From: Nodosilinea sp. PGN35
GTDB taxonomy: Bacteria > Cyanobacteriota > Cyanobacteriia > Phormidesmidales > Phormidesmidaceae
Direction: 5' to 3'
DNA: 64,000 nucleotides
NCBI RefSeq assembly: GCF_029109325.1
Contig: NZ_JAQKQJ010000022.1
Coordinates: 1 to 64,000, forward strand
In this document: piece after piece, positions 17,044 to 25,250 of the stretch
Position numbering within the stretch: the first letter of the stretch is position 1
Layout: each line of letters starts with the position of its first letter
Translations under genes and position numbers: made by a program
Notes under the pieces: generated by a model
What the model saw: the letters and a program-made list of their open reading frames with translations, nothing else
What the model was told of the DNA's origin: nothing
The model's database searches: none

Positions 17044-17205
17044 CTAGTTGAGGGCTGTGCTTGAGAGCTGTGTGTCAAGGCTTGCGGCCCGAGGTGCGGG
17101 CATAGCTTGGCGACAGGTGGGGTAAAACCACTGGGCTTGTCCGCCAAACATCTGCTGGAGCAGCGTGTCGGAACAGCAGAGGTAGAGAGTTGCAGCTTGT
17201 TTCAT
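17044..17205 (-). CDS. 53-aa Cys-rich small protein between isiA and isiB
   Basis: A 53-codon frame runs from ATG 17205 to TAG 17044 on the isi coding strand. It reads MKQAATLYLCCSDTLLQQM, then FGGQAQWFYPTCRQAMP, then a Ser/Ala-rich tail. The C-C-S-D-x-L-L ... Y-P-x-C-x-Q-x-M-P pattern resembles a family of small cyanobacterial proteins that I recall as (L)YPCCSD-L-L-R-H ... C-x2-C-W-Q-E-M-P, some of which have a C-x2-C pair; here one of those cysteines is Tyr. No strong ribosome site is visible. It lies 80 bp after isiA and 27 bp before isiB, so it is co-transcribed. Metal binding is inference; the function is unknown. Confidence 0.6.
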   Translation of the reverse strand: MKQAATLYLCCSDTLLQQMFGGQAQWFYPTCRQAMPAPRAASLDTQLSSTALN

Positions 17206-17285
17206 AGGTCAAGAGGAAAGGGGGGCAGGATGTTGGAGCCCTATATGCGCCCCCCAAGAGAGGAGAAGTTAACCCAACGCTGAAG

Positions 17286-18311
17286 TTAGGATTCGACGGC
17301 GCTCAGGGCCTTTTCTACCCGGCGGAAGTCGAACCCAATGGCGCGCAGGGCGTGCCACAGATGGCCCTGCAAGAACAAAAACGCCAGAATAAAGTGGGCA
17401 TTGGCTAACCAGCAGCGCGACGTGTGGGCATTGAGCGGCAGCACCACGGTATCGGCGAAGTAGGGCATGACGCCGAGCTTGACGGCCAGCGGCGGCCCGT
17501 AGAACTCCACCGGGTAGGCCAGGGTATTGACGGCGCAGGAGTAAGCCGCCACAAACCCCGCCAGGGCAATGCCCCCCAGGGAGTAGGACAAAATTGCTTC
17601 CCCTGAAAACAGCAGCACCCGCTTGGCCCACTTCAATGGCGGCACCAAAATGTGCCAGATGCCCCCGGCAATCAGCAGCACGCCGACAAAGACATGGCCG
17701 CCCACTAGATCTTCGAGGTTGTTGACGCTGGCAAAGTGGGTCTGATAGCCGTAGATCACCAGCGGGTCGAGGGTGGGTTGCACCAGGCGCACGGTTTGAG
17801 TAGTGGCATCGTAGAGACCGCCCCAGGTAGTGGCCTTAGCCACCAGCAGCAGCGCCCCTGCCCCCAAAAACAGCAGGTGGTGGCCCAAAATCAGCCCCAG
17901 CTTGGCCGGGTCATCCCACTCGAAGTGAAACTTGCGGGCCTGGCCGGTGGCGTCCTTTAGGTTGGCGGGGGCTTTGAAGGTGTGAAACAGTGCTCCTGCC
18001 CCCAAAACCGCCGAAGAGATCAGGTGTACCGCCCCTACCACAAAGTAGGGGTAGGTATCGACCACCTGGCCCCCGTCCCCAACGCCCAGGCCCAGGGTGG
18101 CCAGGTGGGGCAGCAAAATTAGTCCCTGTTCGCCCATGGGAATGCTCGGGTCAAACCAGGACAGCTCAAATAGGGTAAACGCTCCGGCCCATAGGGCAAT
18201 CAATGCCGCTTGGCCGACGTGGGCTGAGATAAAAAATCCCGACAGATTGGCAAAACGGGCATTGCCCGCCCACCAGTCGTAACTCACTTCGGGATTGCCA
18301 TAGGTTTGCAT
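17286..18311 (-). CDS. isiA: Iron-stress chlorophyll-binding protein IsiA (CP43')
   Basis: This 341-aa six-helix antenna protein forms rings around photosystem I and quenches excitation under iron limitation. It is the CP43 core without the large lumenal loop, which fixes it as IsiA rather than PsbC. Visible are the N-terminus MQTYGNPEVSYDWWAGNARFANLSG, the helix-borne His residues (SAHVGQAAL, LILGHHLLFLG, GGHVFVGV, FLQGHLWHAL) and the C-terminal AIGFDFRRVEKAL. ATG 18311 matches that conserved N-terminus; the frame is open to 18407, but the extra residues come from the leader. First gene of the isi operon, preceded by a Fur-box-like site and a perfect inverted repeat. Confidence 0.97.
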   Translation of the reverse strand: MQTYGNPEVSYDWWAGNARFANLSGFFISAHVGQAALIALWAGAFTLFELSWFDPSIPMGEQGLILLPHLATLGLGVGDGGQVVDTYPYFVVGAVHLISSAVLGAGALFHTFKAPANLKDATGQARKFHFEWDDPAKLGLILGHHLLFLGAGALLLVAKATTWGGLYDATTQTVRLVQPTLDPLVIYGYQTHFASVNNLEDLVGGHVFVGVLLIAGGIWHILVPPLKWAKRVLLFSGEAILSYSLGGIALAGFVAAYSCAVNTLAYPVEFYGPPLAVKLGVMPYFADTVVLPLNAHTSRCWLANAHFILAFLFLQGHLWHALRAIGFDFRRVEKALSAVES

Positions 18312-18350
18312 GGTCAAGGAATCCTTACTAAGGTCAGTATCAACACAGCA

Positions 18351-18375
18351 CTTATTGAGAAGTAAACTCAATAAG
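18351..18375 (-). promoter_or_regulatory. Perfect 9-bp inverted repeat in the isiA leader
   Basis: CTTATTGAG (18351-18359) and CTCAATAAG (18367-18375) are exact reverse complements separated by 7 nt, 40-64 bp upstream of the isiA start. It could be a second operator half (TTGAG also occurs in the Fur-like site) or a leader hairpin. Confidence 0.6.
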
Positions 18376-18391
18376 GTGATTTGACCATAGA

Positions 18392-18406
18392 TCGGAATCA
18401 TTCTCA
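18392..18406 (-). promoter_or_regulatory. Fur-box-like site upstream of isiA
   Basis: Read on the isiA strand the site is TGAGAATGATTCCGA. It matches the 7-1-7 Fur core TGATAAT-N-ATTATCA at about 10 of 14 positions, with the left half strong and the right half weak. It lies about 80 bp upstream of isiA. Iron-responsive repression by FurA of isiA promoters is established in cyanobacteria; its use here is inferred. Confidence 0.55.
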
Positions 18407-18420
18407 ATAGATAAAAATTA

Positions 18421-18717
18421 AGTTTTGTTAAGAGAGTCGAGGGTTAGTAGTTTGCCAAGTCTCTGGTTAAGTTAAGACCCCGCAGGGGGGATTCTTTTGC
18501 CGACGGGTAAGGGATTGGGCGGGGCCAGGGATGACCAGCGGCAAAAGTCTATTGACGATTGATTTCAATAGGTGTGGCCATGCGATCGCCCCTCGGCACC
18601 TCCACCGATGACCCTGCCTCTTGCCCGTTGCTGTAGCTAACGCCGACCAAGGGCCGACGCTATTGGCATTGCCACGTCCAGCTGGGGCTGAACCGCAGCC
18701 AGCGATAGCAGCCCCAG
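18421..18717. other. Gap between isiA promoter and next gene
   Basis: No gene. The right part holds a perfect 11-bp stem, AGCTGGGGCTG (18680-18690) with CAGCCCCAGCT (18709-18719), whose distal arm overlaps the stop codon of the leftward gene at 18718. It lacks a T-tract but is well placed to mark the 3' end of that gene and insulate the isiA promoter. Confidence 0.55.
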
Positions 18718-19494
18718 CTACTCAGAAAAGTCGTATTCCCGCGTGTCTAGGCGGCAGCCCTCTTGTAGGTTGAGGGCCCGTTTGATCGGGTTGATATCCC
18801 TGAAACCTTCGGAGCCGCGCTGCCTCAGGCTAGTCTCAAATCGATCGGCAAACTGCGAAACGCAGGGGCTGCGGCTGGCGCTGAGGCGCTCCAGGCTGGC
18901 TAGGGTCGTATCCATGTCCCAGACTTCTACCGCATTGTGGAGTTGCTCCCAGGCGCGACTGTCCTGGCTGTTGCTGGCAGTCTGCATCTGGTGGCGATCT
19001 AGAATGCGGTAGGCCAACCAAAAGCTCGCGCTCAAGATCGCCGCCATGCCCAGAGAAATTAGACACCCCGCCAGCGGATTGCGCCGAGTCAAGCGTCCCT
19101 GGGGCTGGGGCAAGGGCTCGGCGGTGAGCTGCGTGTAGTACTCCACAAAGGGAGACATCTGGTCAAGAAACCAGATCTCAATGCCCTGGGGCTTAATTTG
19201 CTCGGCGATCGCCTGGGCCGATTCCCAGTCGGTCTCGGGGGTGAGGCCTGCAATGACCGATCGCTGGTCGGGAAAGTGGGGCTGGTGGAGCCGAATTTTA
19301 TCGACCGTCGCCCACAGATCGGCAGGCGTCAGGGTGGGAGGGCAGTAAATGGCGTACATCGGGGTGAGCAGGTCTACCGTGCCCTCCTCAGGGCAGGGCA
19401 CCTGCCGATGGACGCTGTGGCCATAGTCTTCGAGCCAGCGCCCTAGCGCCGCTCGAAGGTCTTCTGTGTTGGCGAGTTCTATGGCAACGGTCAC
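18718..19494 (-). CDS. Membrane-anchored protein of unknown function
   Basis: A 258-aa protein I do not recognise. Residues 1-125 form a soluble domain with alternating strands and helices (MTVAIELANTEDLRAALGRWLEDYGH, MYAIYCPP, GIEIWFLDQMSPFVEYY). A basic linker (LTRRNPLAG) leads to one membrane helix (CLISLGMAAILSASFWLAYRIL, about 145-166). The C-terminal part is hydrophilic and helical, with two cysteines (SRSPCVSQF, LQEGCRLDTREY). The orientation is probably N-in with an exported C-terminus, by the positive-inside rule. It is monocistronic between isiA and clpC; no functional hint comes from its neighbours. Confidence 0.65.
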   Translation of the reverse strand: MTVAIELANTEDLRAALGRWLEDYGHSVHRQVPCPEEGTVDLLTPMYAIYCPPTLTPADLWATVDKIRLHQPHFPDQRSVIAGLTPETDWESAQAIAEQIKPQGIEIWFLDQMSPFVEYYTQLTAEPLPQPQGRLTRRNPLAGCLISLGMAAILSASFWLAYRILDRHQMQTASNSQDSRAWEQLHNAVEVWDMDTTLASLERLSASRSPCVSQFADRFETSLRQRGSEGFRDINPIKRALNLQEGCRLDTREYDFSE

Positions 19495-20052
19495 GGTCGG
19501 CTAAGGTAGATATAGTTCTTATGTACCAATTTTAGTCTGAGTTCTGGCGTTGGACTACCTAAAGGTTTGGGCCGAGGGGTTGAACCAGGAGTCAGGCAAA
19601 TCGACTGCTGCCAGATCTGTTCTGCAATGATAGAGCGATTTTTTTGAAGCGGTTCCGTCATTTTGCGGGTCAGCCCCGGTAATTTGCCGAAGCGAGTCCA
19701 AAGGTTATAAGATAAGATTAAGTAATGTAAATAATCTCTAAGGAAAAACTATTGCTGTGATTTTTGTCGCTCCCGGTTGATCTCGTTCGGAGGCTGAACT
19801 AAACAGATAAACGCCAGACCCCACCCGGTCTCTACGGTTCTCCCCACTGCGGAGTATGCGTGCTTCTACGTAAAGTATTACTAACTAAGCAGGCCTTATA
19901 TCAACAGCTTTGGGGCAACAGCTTTGGGGCTGTGACCCCGATATTAGCTCCTCGACATTAGCTACCGTCACAGACTCATCCTGGCCCTCCCTCTGCTCGG
20001 TCGATTTCGGCCCTCTGTCACTCCTCACGCCACTGGTACTGACCTAACCGCC
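19495..20052. other. Long upstream region of clpC
   Basis: There is no coding frame of note in 558 bp. The middle (about 19690-19780) is distinctly AT-rich (GGTTATAAGATAAGATTAAG ...) and is the likely promoter core. At 19902-19929 the 14-mer CAACAGCTTTGGGG is duplicated exactly in tandem, followed by two ATTAGCT words. The leader of clpC may therefore exceed 200 nt. No RNA family is recognised. Confidence 0.5.
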
Positions 20053-22530
20053 ATGTTTGAACATTTCACCAACACTGCCATCGCCGTCATTATGAAGGCC
20101 CAGGAAGAGGCCCGTCGGCTGCGTCACAACTTCGTCGGCACCGAGCAGCTGCTGCTCGGTTTGATTAAGGAAGAATCGACCCTATCGGCTAAGGTGCTGG
20201 GGGAGTTTGGCGTCAACATCAACGACGCCCGAGCCGAAGTAGAGGCCATCATTGGCCGAGGCAGCGGCAGCGTGCCCCCCGAAATCCCGTTTACGCCCAA
20301 GGTCAAGCAGGTATTTGAGCAGGCCTTTCAGGAGGCCCGCAAAATGGATTCGCCCTACATTGAGCCTGAGCATCTGCTGCTGAGCCTCTGCCAAAACACT
20401 GAGAGCGTGGCCTACCGGGTGATGACCAATCTTGGAGTAGACCCCGCCAAGGTGCGCACCCGCATCATTCAAGAGATTGGCGAAGTGGCGGCAATGCCTG
20501 TAGGCGGTCGTCGCGAGAGCGATCGCGACGGCTCCCGCAAGACGGGCAAAATCTTGGCTGAGTTTGGCCACGACCTCACTGCCCTGGCCGCCGCTGGCAA
20601 AATTGACCCCGTGGTGGGCCGCGCCAAAGAAATCGAGCGCGTTGTGCAAATTCTTGGCCGGCGCACCAAAAACAATCCCATTCTGGTGGGCGAACCGGGG
20701 GTGGGCAAGACGGCGATCGCCGAGGGGTTGGCCCAGCGCATCGTCAACCAGGATGTGCCCGAGGCGCTGATCACCAAGCGGGTCATCAGTCTTGATATGG
20801 GCTCGCTGGTGTCGGGCACCCGCTTTCGGGGCGACTTTGAAGAGCGCCTTACCCAGCTGGTGCAGGAAGTGCGCGAAGACCCCGACGTGGTGCTGGTGAT
20901 CGACGAAATCCACACCCTGATTGGGGCGGGCTCTCTAGAGGGTGGGCTGGACGCCGCCAACATGCTCAAGCCCGCCCTGGCGCGGGGCGAGATGCAGTGT
21001 ATTGGGGCCACCACCCTCGACGAGTTTCGCAAACATATCGAGCGCGATGCCGCCCTGGAGCGCCGCTTTCAACCCGTCACCGTGAACCCGCCCTCGGTGG
21101 ATGAAACTATTGAGATTCTCCGGGGGGTGCGCAGCCGTTACGAGCAGTTCCACCAGGTGAACTTTACCGATGCGGCCCTAGAGGCCGCCGCCAAGCTGTC
21201 AGATCGCTACATCAGCGATCGCCACTTGCCCGACAAAGCCATCGACCTCATCGACGAGGCGGGCTCCCAGGTGAAACTGCGGTTTATGCCCAAATACCCC
21301 TCTAAAGAGCTCAAGCAGCAGCTGCGCCAGGTCAACAAAGAGCTGGATGAAGCCATTGAGCTGCAAGAGTTTGCTAAGGCCAAGACCCTACGCGAGCAGC
21401 GCCAAGACCTGATGCAGCAGCTTCAGGCCGATATTCCCGAGTACGGCGAAGCGGAAGCGGGCAGCCTGCCGCCTCAGCCCGTAGTAGATGAAGACAACAT
21501 CGCCGACATTGTGGCCGCCTGGACGGGAATTCCGGTCAACCGCATGACCGAAACCGAGGCGGTGCGACTGCTGCACCTCGAAGACGTGCTCCACGAGCGG
21601 GTGATTGGCCAGAACGAGGCCGTGATGGCCGCCGCCAAGGCGATTCGTCGGGCGCGATCGGGTCTGGCCAGCGCCGATCGCCCCATCGCCAGCCTGGTGT
21701 TTTCTGGCCCCACTGGGGTGGGCAAAACCGAACTGTCTAAGGCCCTGGCGGTGGCGCTGTTTGGCTCCGAGGAGGCGATGATTCGCCTCGACATGTCGGA
21801 GTTTATGGAGAGCCACACCGTGTCGAAGCTGATCGGCTCTCCGCCGGGCTTTGTGGGCTACGACGAAGGTGGCCAGCTGACCGAGGCGGTGCGCCGTCAG
21901 CCCTACAGCGTCATTCTGATGGATGAAATTGAAAAGGCCCATCCCGAAGTCTTTAACGTGCTCTTGCAGGTGTTGGACGACGGACGGTTGACCGACGCCA
22001 AGGGGCGGGTGGTGAGCTTCAAGAACACCTTGATCATCATGACCTCGAACATTGGCTCCCAGGTGATTGAGAAGGGGGGCGCGGGTCTGGGCTTTGACCT
22101 GGCTACCACCGATGCGGCCACCAGCCAGTACAACAACATCCGCAACCTGGTCAATGAGGAGATGAAGCAGTACTTCCGCCCGGAAATGCTGAACCGCATC
22201 GACGAAATCATTGTCTTTCGTCAGCTCACTCGGGAAGAGGTCAACCAGATCGCTGACCTCATGCTGGAGCAGGTGAACAAGCGCCTGGCCGATCGCCAGA
22301 TGGAGGTAACCCTGTCCGAGGCCTTTCTCGCGCGGCTGGCGGGGGAGGGCTACGACCAGCGCTACGGAGCGCGCCCCATGCGGCGGGCGATCGCGCGCCT
22401 AGTCGAAGACACCCTGGCCGAGGCGATTTTGTCGGGCAATCTAGAGGAGGGCGATCGCGCCCGCCTCGACATTGACGAAGCGGGCAATCCCAAAGTCACC
22501 CCGGAGCGTCAGCCCGCTCTGGTAGGATAA
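20053..22530 (+). CDS. clpC: ATP-dependent Clp protease ATP-binding subunit ClpC
   Basis: This 825-aa HSP100 unfoldase feeds substrates to ClpP/ClpR in the cytosol and is essential in cyanobacteria studied so far. In order: Clp-N repeats (about 1-150), AAA1 with Walker A GEPGVGKT (213-220) and VLVIDEIHTLIGAG, a UVR/middle domain (about 415-460, ELDEAIELQEFAKAKTLREQRQDL), then AAA2 with GPTGVGKTE (552-560) and the DEIEKAH Walker B. The ClpP-docking loop is GAGLGF at about 677-682. Length and motifs are complete. ATG 20053 (MFEHFTNTAIAVIMKAQEEARR) is the family N-terminus. It is followed 30 bp later by an SLH protein gene, probably in the same transcript. Confidence 0.98.
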   Translation: MFEHFTNTAIAVIMKAQEEARRLRHNFVGTEQLLLGLIKEESTLSAKVLGEFGVNINDARAEVEAIIGRGSGSVPPEIPFTPKVKQVFEQAFQEARKMDSPYIEPEHLLLSLCQNTESVAYRVMTNLGVDPAKVRTRIIQEIGEVAAMPVGGRRESDRDGSRKTGKILAEFGHDLTALAAAGKIDPVVGRAKEIERVVQILGRRTKNNPILVGEPGVGKTAIAEGLAQRIVNQDVPEALITKRVISLDMGSLVSGTRFRGDFEERLTQLVQEVREDPDVVLVIDEIHTLIGAGSLEGGLDAANMLKPALARGEMQCIGATTLDEFRKHIERDAALERRFQPVTVNPPSVDETIEILRGVRSRYEQFHQVNFTDAALEAAAKLSDRYISDRHLPDKAIDLIDEAGSQVKLRFMPKYPSKELKQQLRQVNKELDEAIELQEFAKAKTLREQRQDLMQQLQADIPEYGEAEAGSLPPQPVVDEDNIADIVAAWTGIPVNRMTETEAVRLLHLEDVLHERVIGQNEAVMAAAKAIRRARSGLASADRPIASLVFSGPTGVGKTELSKALAVALFGSEEAMIRLDMSEFMESHTVSKLIGSPPGFVGYDEGGQLTEAVRRQPYSVILMDEIEKAHPEVFNVLLQVLDDGRLTDAKGRVVSFKNTLIIMTSNIGSQVIEKGGAGLGFDLATTDAATSQYNNIRNLVNEEMKQYFRPEMLNRIDEIIVFRQLTREEVNQIADLMLEQVNKRLADRQMEVTLSEAFLARLAGEGYDQRYGARPMRRAIARLVEDTLAEAILSGNLEEGDRARLDIDEAGNPKVTPERQPALVG

Positions 22531-22560
22531 CCCTGGACGTCGCTGCCAGCCTGCCAACCC

Positions 22561-23607
22561 ATGGTAAATCTTCCCCCCGACCCGCCCAACCCGTCTGATG
22601 CCCGTCGCCCGGGGGGGGAGACATCCCCCCGTGAGCGTCGCATTCTAGAGTTTGACGAGCTGCTGGCGGTGGTGCTGGCCTTCCTGGGCATTGGCTCCAT
22701 CCTGTGGTGGGGCCTGAGCCGCAGCCAGGGATTCCTGGCTGAACCGGGGCTGCTGCCGCGCCGCGCCGCAGAGCCGGGTTTACTCACTCCGCTAGACCCA
22801 GAGGGGGCGAGAGACGAGTTTGAGCCGCGCACCTTTGAACGGGGCGATCGCCCCGTTCGACCAGAGCCCATTCCCAGAACCTCTGGGTTACAGGGTTTTG
22901 GCCCTGAGGATCAGCGCTTTCCCGCCGTTGTTAGGGAATCCCCGCCGAGCGCTGTGATTCCAGTTCCTACGGCGGTGCCCAGCGACCCTTCGACCGCGGT
23001 CGGAGAGACCACCCAGCCCATCGATATTTCGGACGTACCGACTACCCACTGGGCCTATCCCTTCATCCAGCCCATGTTTGACGGCGGCTACCTGCCCGAC
23101 TTCCCCGAGAGCGGCTTTCAGCCCGATCAATCCCTCACCCGCGCCGAACTAGCTGCCCTGCTCAGTCAGGCCTTTGGCGATGTGCCTCGGGAGGGGTCAG
23201 TGCTCACCTTCAGCGACGTGCCCGGCACCTACTGGGCCGCCCCCGCCATCGACAGTGCCGTCTCCCAGGGCTTTATGAACGGCTATCCCGAAGGTGACTT
23301 CCGCCCCGACCAGGCGGTACCCCGCTACGAGGTGCTGGTCTCCCTGGCGACAGGCCTGGGCCTGGCCGATCCGCCCGCCCCTGACCAGACCCTGCAGGCC
23401 TTCATTGACATCAATCCGCTACCCGCTTGGGCTCGACCCAAGGTAGCCGCTGCCGCCGAAAATGCTCTGGTGGTGAACTATCCCAACCGCGATCAGCTCA
23501 GGCCAGCCCAGGCGGCCACCCGGGCCGAGATCGTGGCGATGATTCACCAGGCTCTGGTATCGCGGGGCGAACTACCGGCGGTGGAGTCGGAGTATGCGGT
23601 GCCGTAG
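22561..23607 (+). CDS. Membrane-anchored SLH-domain protein
   Basis: The 348-aa protein begins with a cytosolic N-terminus and one membrane helix (about 30-50, LLAVVLAFLGIGSILWWGL). A Pro-rich linker of about 100 residues is followed by three S-layer-homology repeats (residues about 155-345: ISDVPTTHWAYPFIQPMFDGGYL, FSDVPGTYWAAPAIDSAVSQGFM, FIDINPLPAWARPKVAAAAENAL). SLH domains bind peptidoglycan-linked polymers, so the protein probably ties the inner membrane to the wall. This single-helix plus SLH layout is not the beta-barrel porin type common in cyanobacteria. ATG 22561 lies 30 bp after clpC. Confidence 0.88.
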   Translation: MVNLPPDPPNPSDARRPGGETSPRERRILEFDELLAVVLAFLGIGSILWWGLSRSQGFLAEPGLLPRRAAEPGLLTPLDPEGARDEFEPRTFERGDRPVRPEPIPRTSGLQGFGPEDQRFPAVVRESPPSAVIPVPTAVPSDPSTAVGETTQPIDISDVPTTHWAYPFIQPMFDGGYLPDFPESGFQPDQSLTRAELAALLSQAFGDVPREGSVLTFSDVPGTYWAAPAIDSAVSQGFMNGYPEGDFRPDQAVPRYEVLVSLATGLGLADPPAPDQTLQAFIDINPLPAWARPKVAAAAENALVVNYPNRDQLRPAQAATRAEIVAMIHQALVSRGELPAVESEYAVP

Positions 23608-23711
23608 AACGCACAATTTCTTATCCCTTGATCCCACCGTCTGATAGACTGGAAAGTCGAGATGGGGAACGCGAAACCCACTAAATATAGGCAGTTTGGA
23701 GGATTGATCCC

Positions 23712-24749
23712 GTGGAAAGTACCCTCGGTCTTGAGATTATTGAGGTTGTCGAACAGGCTGCGATCGCATCGTCCCGGTGGATGGGCAAGGGCGAAAAAAA
23801 CATCGCTGACCAGGTGGCCGTAGAAGCCATGCGGGAGCGGATGAACAAGATCCACATGCGCGGTCGCATCGTGATCGGCGAGGGTGAGCGGGACGATGCT
23901 CCGATGCTCTACATCGGTGAAGAGGTGGGCATTTGCACCCAGCCCAACGCCACCGACTTCTGCAACCCCGACGAACTGCTGGAAATTGACATCGCTGTTG
24001 ACCCCTGTGAAGGCACTAACCTGGTGGCCTACGGTCAAAACGGCTCGATGGCGGTGCTGGCTATCTCCGAAAAGGGCGGCCTGTTTGCGGCCCCCGACTT
24101 TTACATGAAGAAGCTGGCCGCCCCCGCCCCCGCCAAGGGCAAGGTGGACATCAATAAGTCTGCCACCGAAAACCTGAAGATTTTGGGTGAATGCCTCGAT
24201 CGCGCCATCGACGAGCTGGTAGTGGTGGTGATGAAGCGCGATCGCCACAACGATCTGATCAAAGAAATTCGCGACGCCGGGGCCCGGGTCAAGCTGATTG
24301 CCGATGGCGACGTTGGCGCGGCTATTTCCTGCGCCTTTGGGGGTACCAACACCCACGCCCTGATGGGCATTGGGGCAGCTCCCGAGGGGGTGATTAGCGC
24401 CGCCGCCATGCGCTGTCTGGGGGGGCACTTCCAGGGTCAGCTAATCTATGACCCCGCCATCGTCAAAACCGGCCTGATTGGCGAGAGCAAAGAGGCTAAC
24501 ATTGCCCGCCTGAACGAAATGGGCATTACTGACATCGACAAGGTCTACGACGCCGACGAACTGGCCTCCGGTGAAACCGTGCTGTTCGCCGCCACCGGCA
24601 TTACCTCCGGCGAACTGATGGAAGGGGTACGCTTCTTCCACGGCGGGGCGCGCACCCAGTCTTTGGTGATCTCCAGCCAGTCCAAAACCGCTCGGTTTGT
24701 GGATACTATCCACATGACGGACGCTCCTAAGTCTCTCCAGCTGCGGTAA
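23712..24749 (+). CDS. glpX: Class II fructose-1,6-/sedoheptulose-1,7-bisphosphatase
   Basis: The dual-function Calvin-cycle phosphatase of cyanobacteria hydrolyses FBP and SBP in RuBP regeneration and gluconeogenesis. The 345-aa GlpX-type sequence is complete, with metal-binding IVIGEGERDDAPM, substrate loop DIAVDPCEGTNLVAYGQNGSM, DRHNDLIKEIRDAGARVKLI and DGDVGAAI. It starts at GTG 23712 with a strong GGAGG 10-15 bp upstream. It lies directly upstream of hemA, an order I recall from other cyanobacteria. A strong hairpin follows 34 bp after the stop. Confidence 0.97.
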   Translation: MESTLGLEIIEVVEQAAIASSRWMGKGEKNIADQVAVEAMRERMNKIHMRGRIVIGEGERDDAPMLYIGEEVGICTQPNATDFCNPDELLEIDIAVDPCEGTNLVAYGQNGSMAVLAISEKGGLFAAPDFYMKKLAAPAPAKGKVDINKSATENLKILGECLDRAIDELVVVVMKRDRHNDLIKEIRDAGARVKLIADGDVGAAISCAFGGTNTHALMGIGAAPEGVISAAAMRCLGGHFQGQLIYDPAIVKTGLIGESKEANIARLNEMGITDIDKVYDADELASGETVLFAATGITSGELMEGVRFFHGGARTQSLVISSQSKTARFVDTIHMTDAPKSLQLR

Positions 24750-24782
24750 ACAGTGCTGGCGCGCGGAGTTGGCTGAGCTTCC

Positions 24783-24808
24783 CCTGTCCCCCCGTGTAGG
24801 GGGGCAGG
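24783..24808 (+). terminator. GC-rich hairpin after glpX
   Basis: CCTG-T-CCCCCC (24783-24793) pairs with GGGGGG-CAGG (24799-24808) around GTGTA, a 10-bp GC-rich stem with one bulge, 34 bp past the glpX stop. There is no T-tract, so termination may be partial. Confidence 0.55.
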
Positions 24809-25028
24809 CTATCTGAGGCAGTCGGCACCTGGCGGGATTGAGCCCGAGGCAACTGTGGCTGGCGGGCTCAGCAAGCCCCAAACACGAATTCTGCACCTAG
24901 ATTCCCCTGCGGCTAGATTGTAGGGGCGCTGGCCTGACTGGAGTCTTTACCGCCGGTTGCCCGATCGAATCGGGGGTTAGTTAGGCAGGATTTGGAATTA
25001 GACCGAGGGCCTTAATTCGTTAACCTAG

Positions 25029-25057
25029 AGATGCGGGACGCTCGCATCTATTTTTTT
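25029..25057 (+). terminator. Intrinsic terminator 280 bp downstream of glpX
   Basis: AGATGCG (25029-25035) and CGCATCT (25043-25049) form a perfect stem followed by A and seven T (25051-25057). It reads in the plus direction only. Confidence 0.8.
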
Positions 25058-25250
25058 GGCTGCCTTCACAGTTTTTGATGGACTTTTGTTGAGTTTCCTT
25101 GAGTCGGGCCCTATTTATCTCTAAGTTCAAACATATTGGCAATTGTGTACGCAGTAACCTTTGGCGCGGCCATTCCTAGGCGACCTGACCCCCAAAGATC
25201 GAATCTGTCGACACCATAAATTAGGTGACTATTAAACGCGTGGAGGAAGA

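Larger units (their letters stand above)
24750..25250. other. glpX-hemA gap with two transcript-end signals
   Basis: No protein-coding frame. It contains the stem at 24783-24808 just after glpX and a separate, stronger intrinsic terminator at 25029-25057. The second terminator must end some transcript other than a simple glpX mRNA, or read-through from it. The last 190 bp are AT-rich and should hold the hemA promoter. Confidence 0.6.

Noticed and set aside
17075..17257. 60-aa frame in the isiA-isiB gap in a different phase from the 53-aa ORF
   Set aside because: Its product is low-information and overlaps the Cys-rich frame, which has recognisable motifs and better placement.
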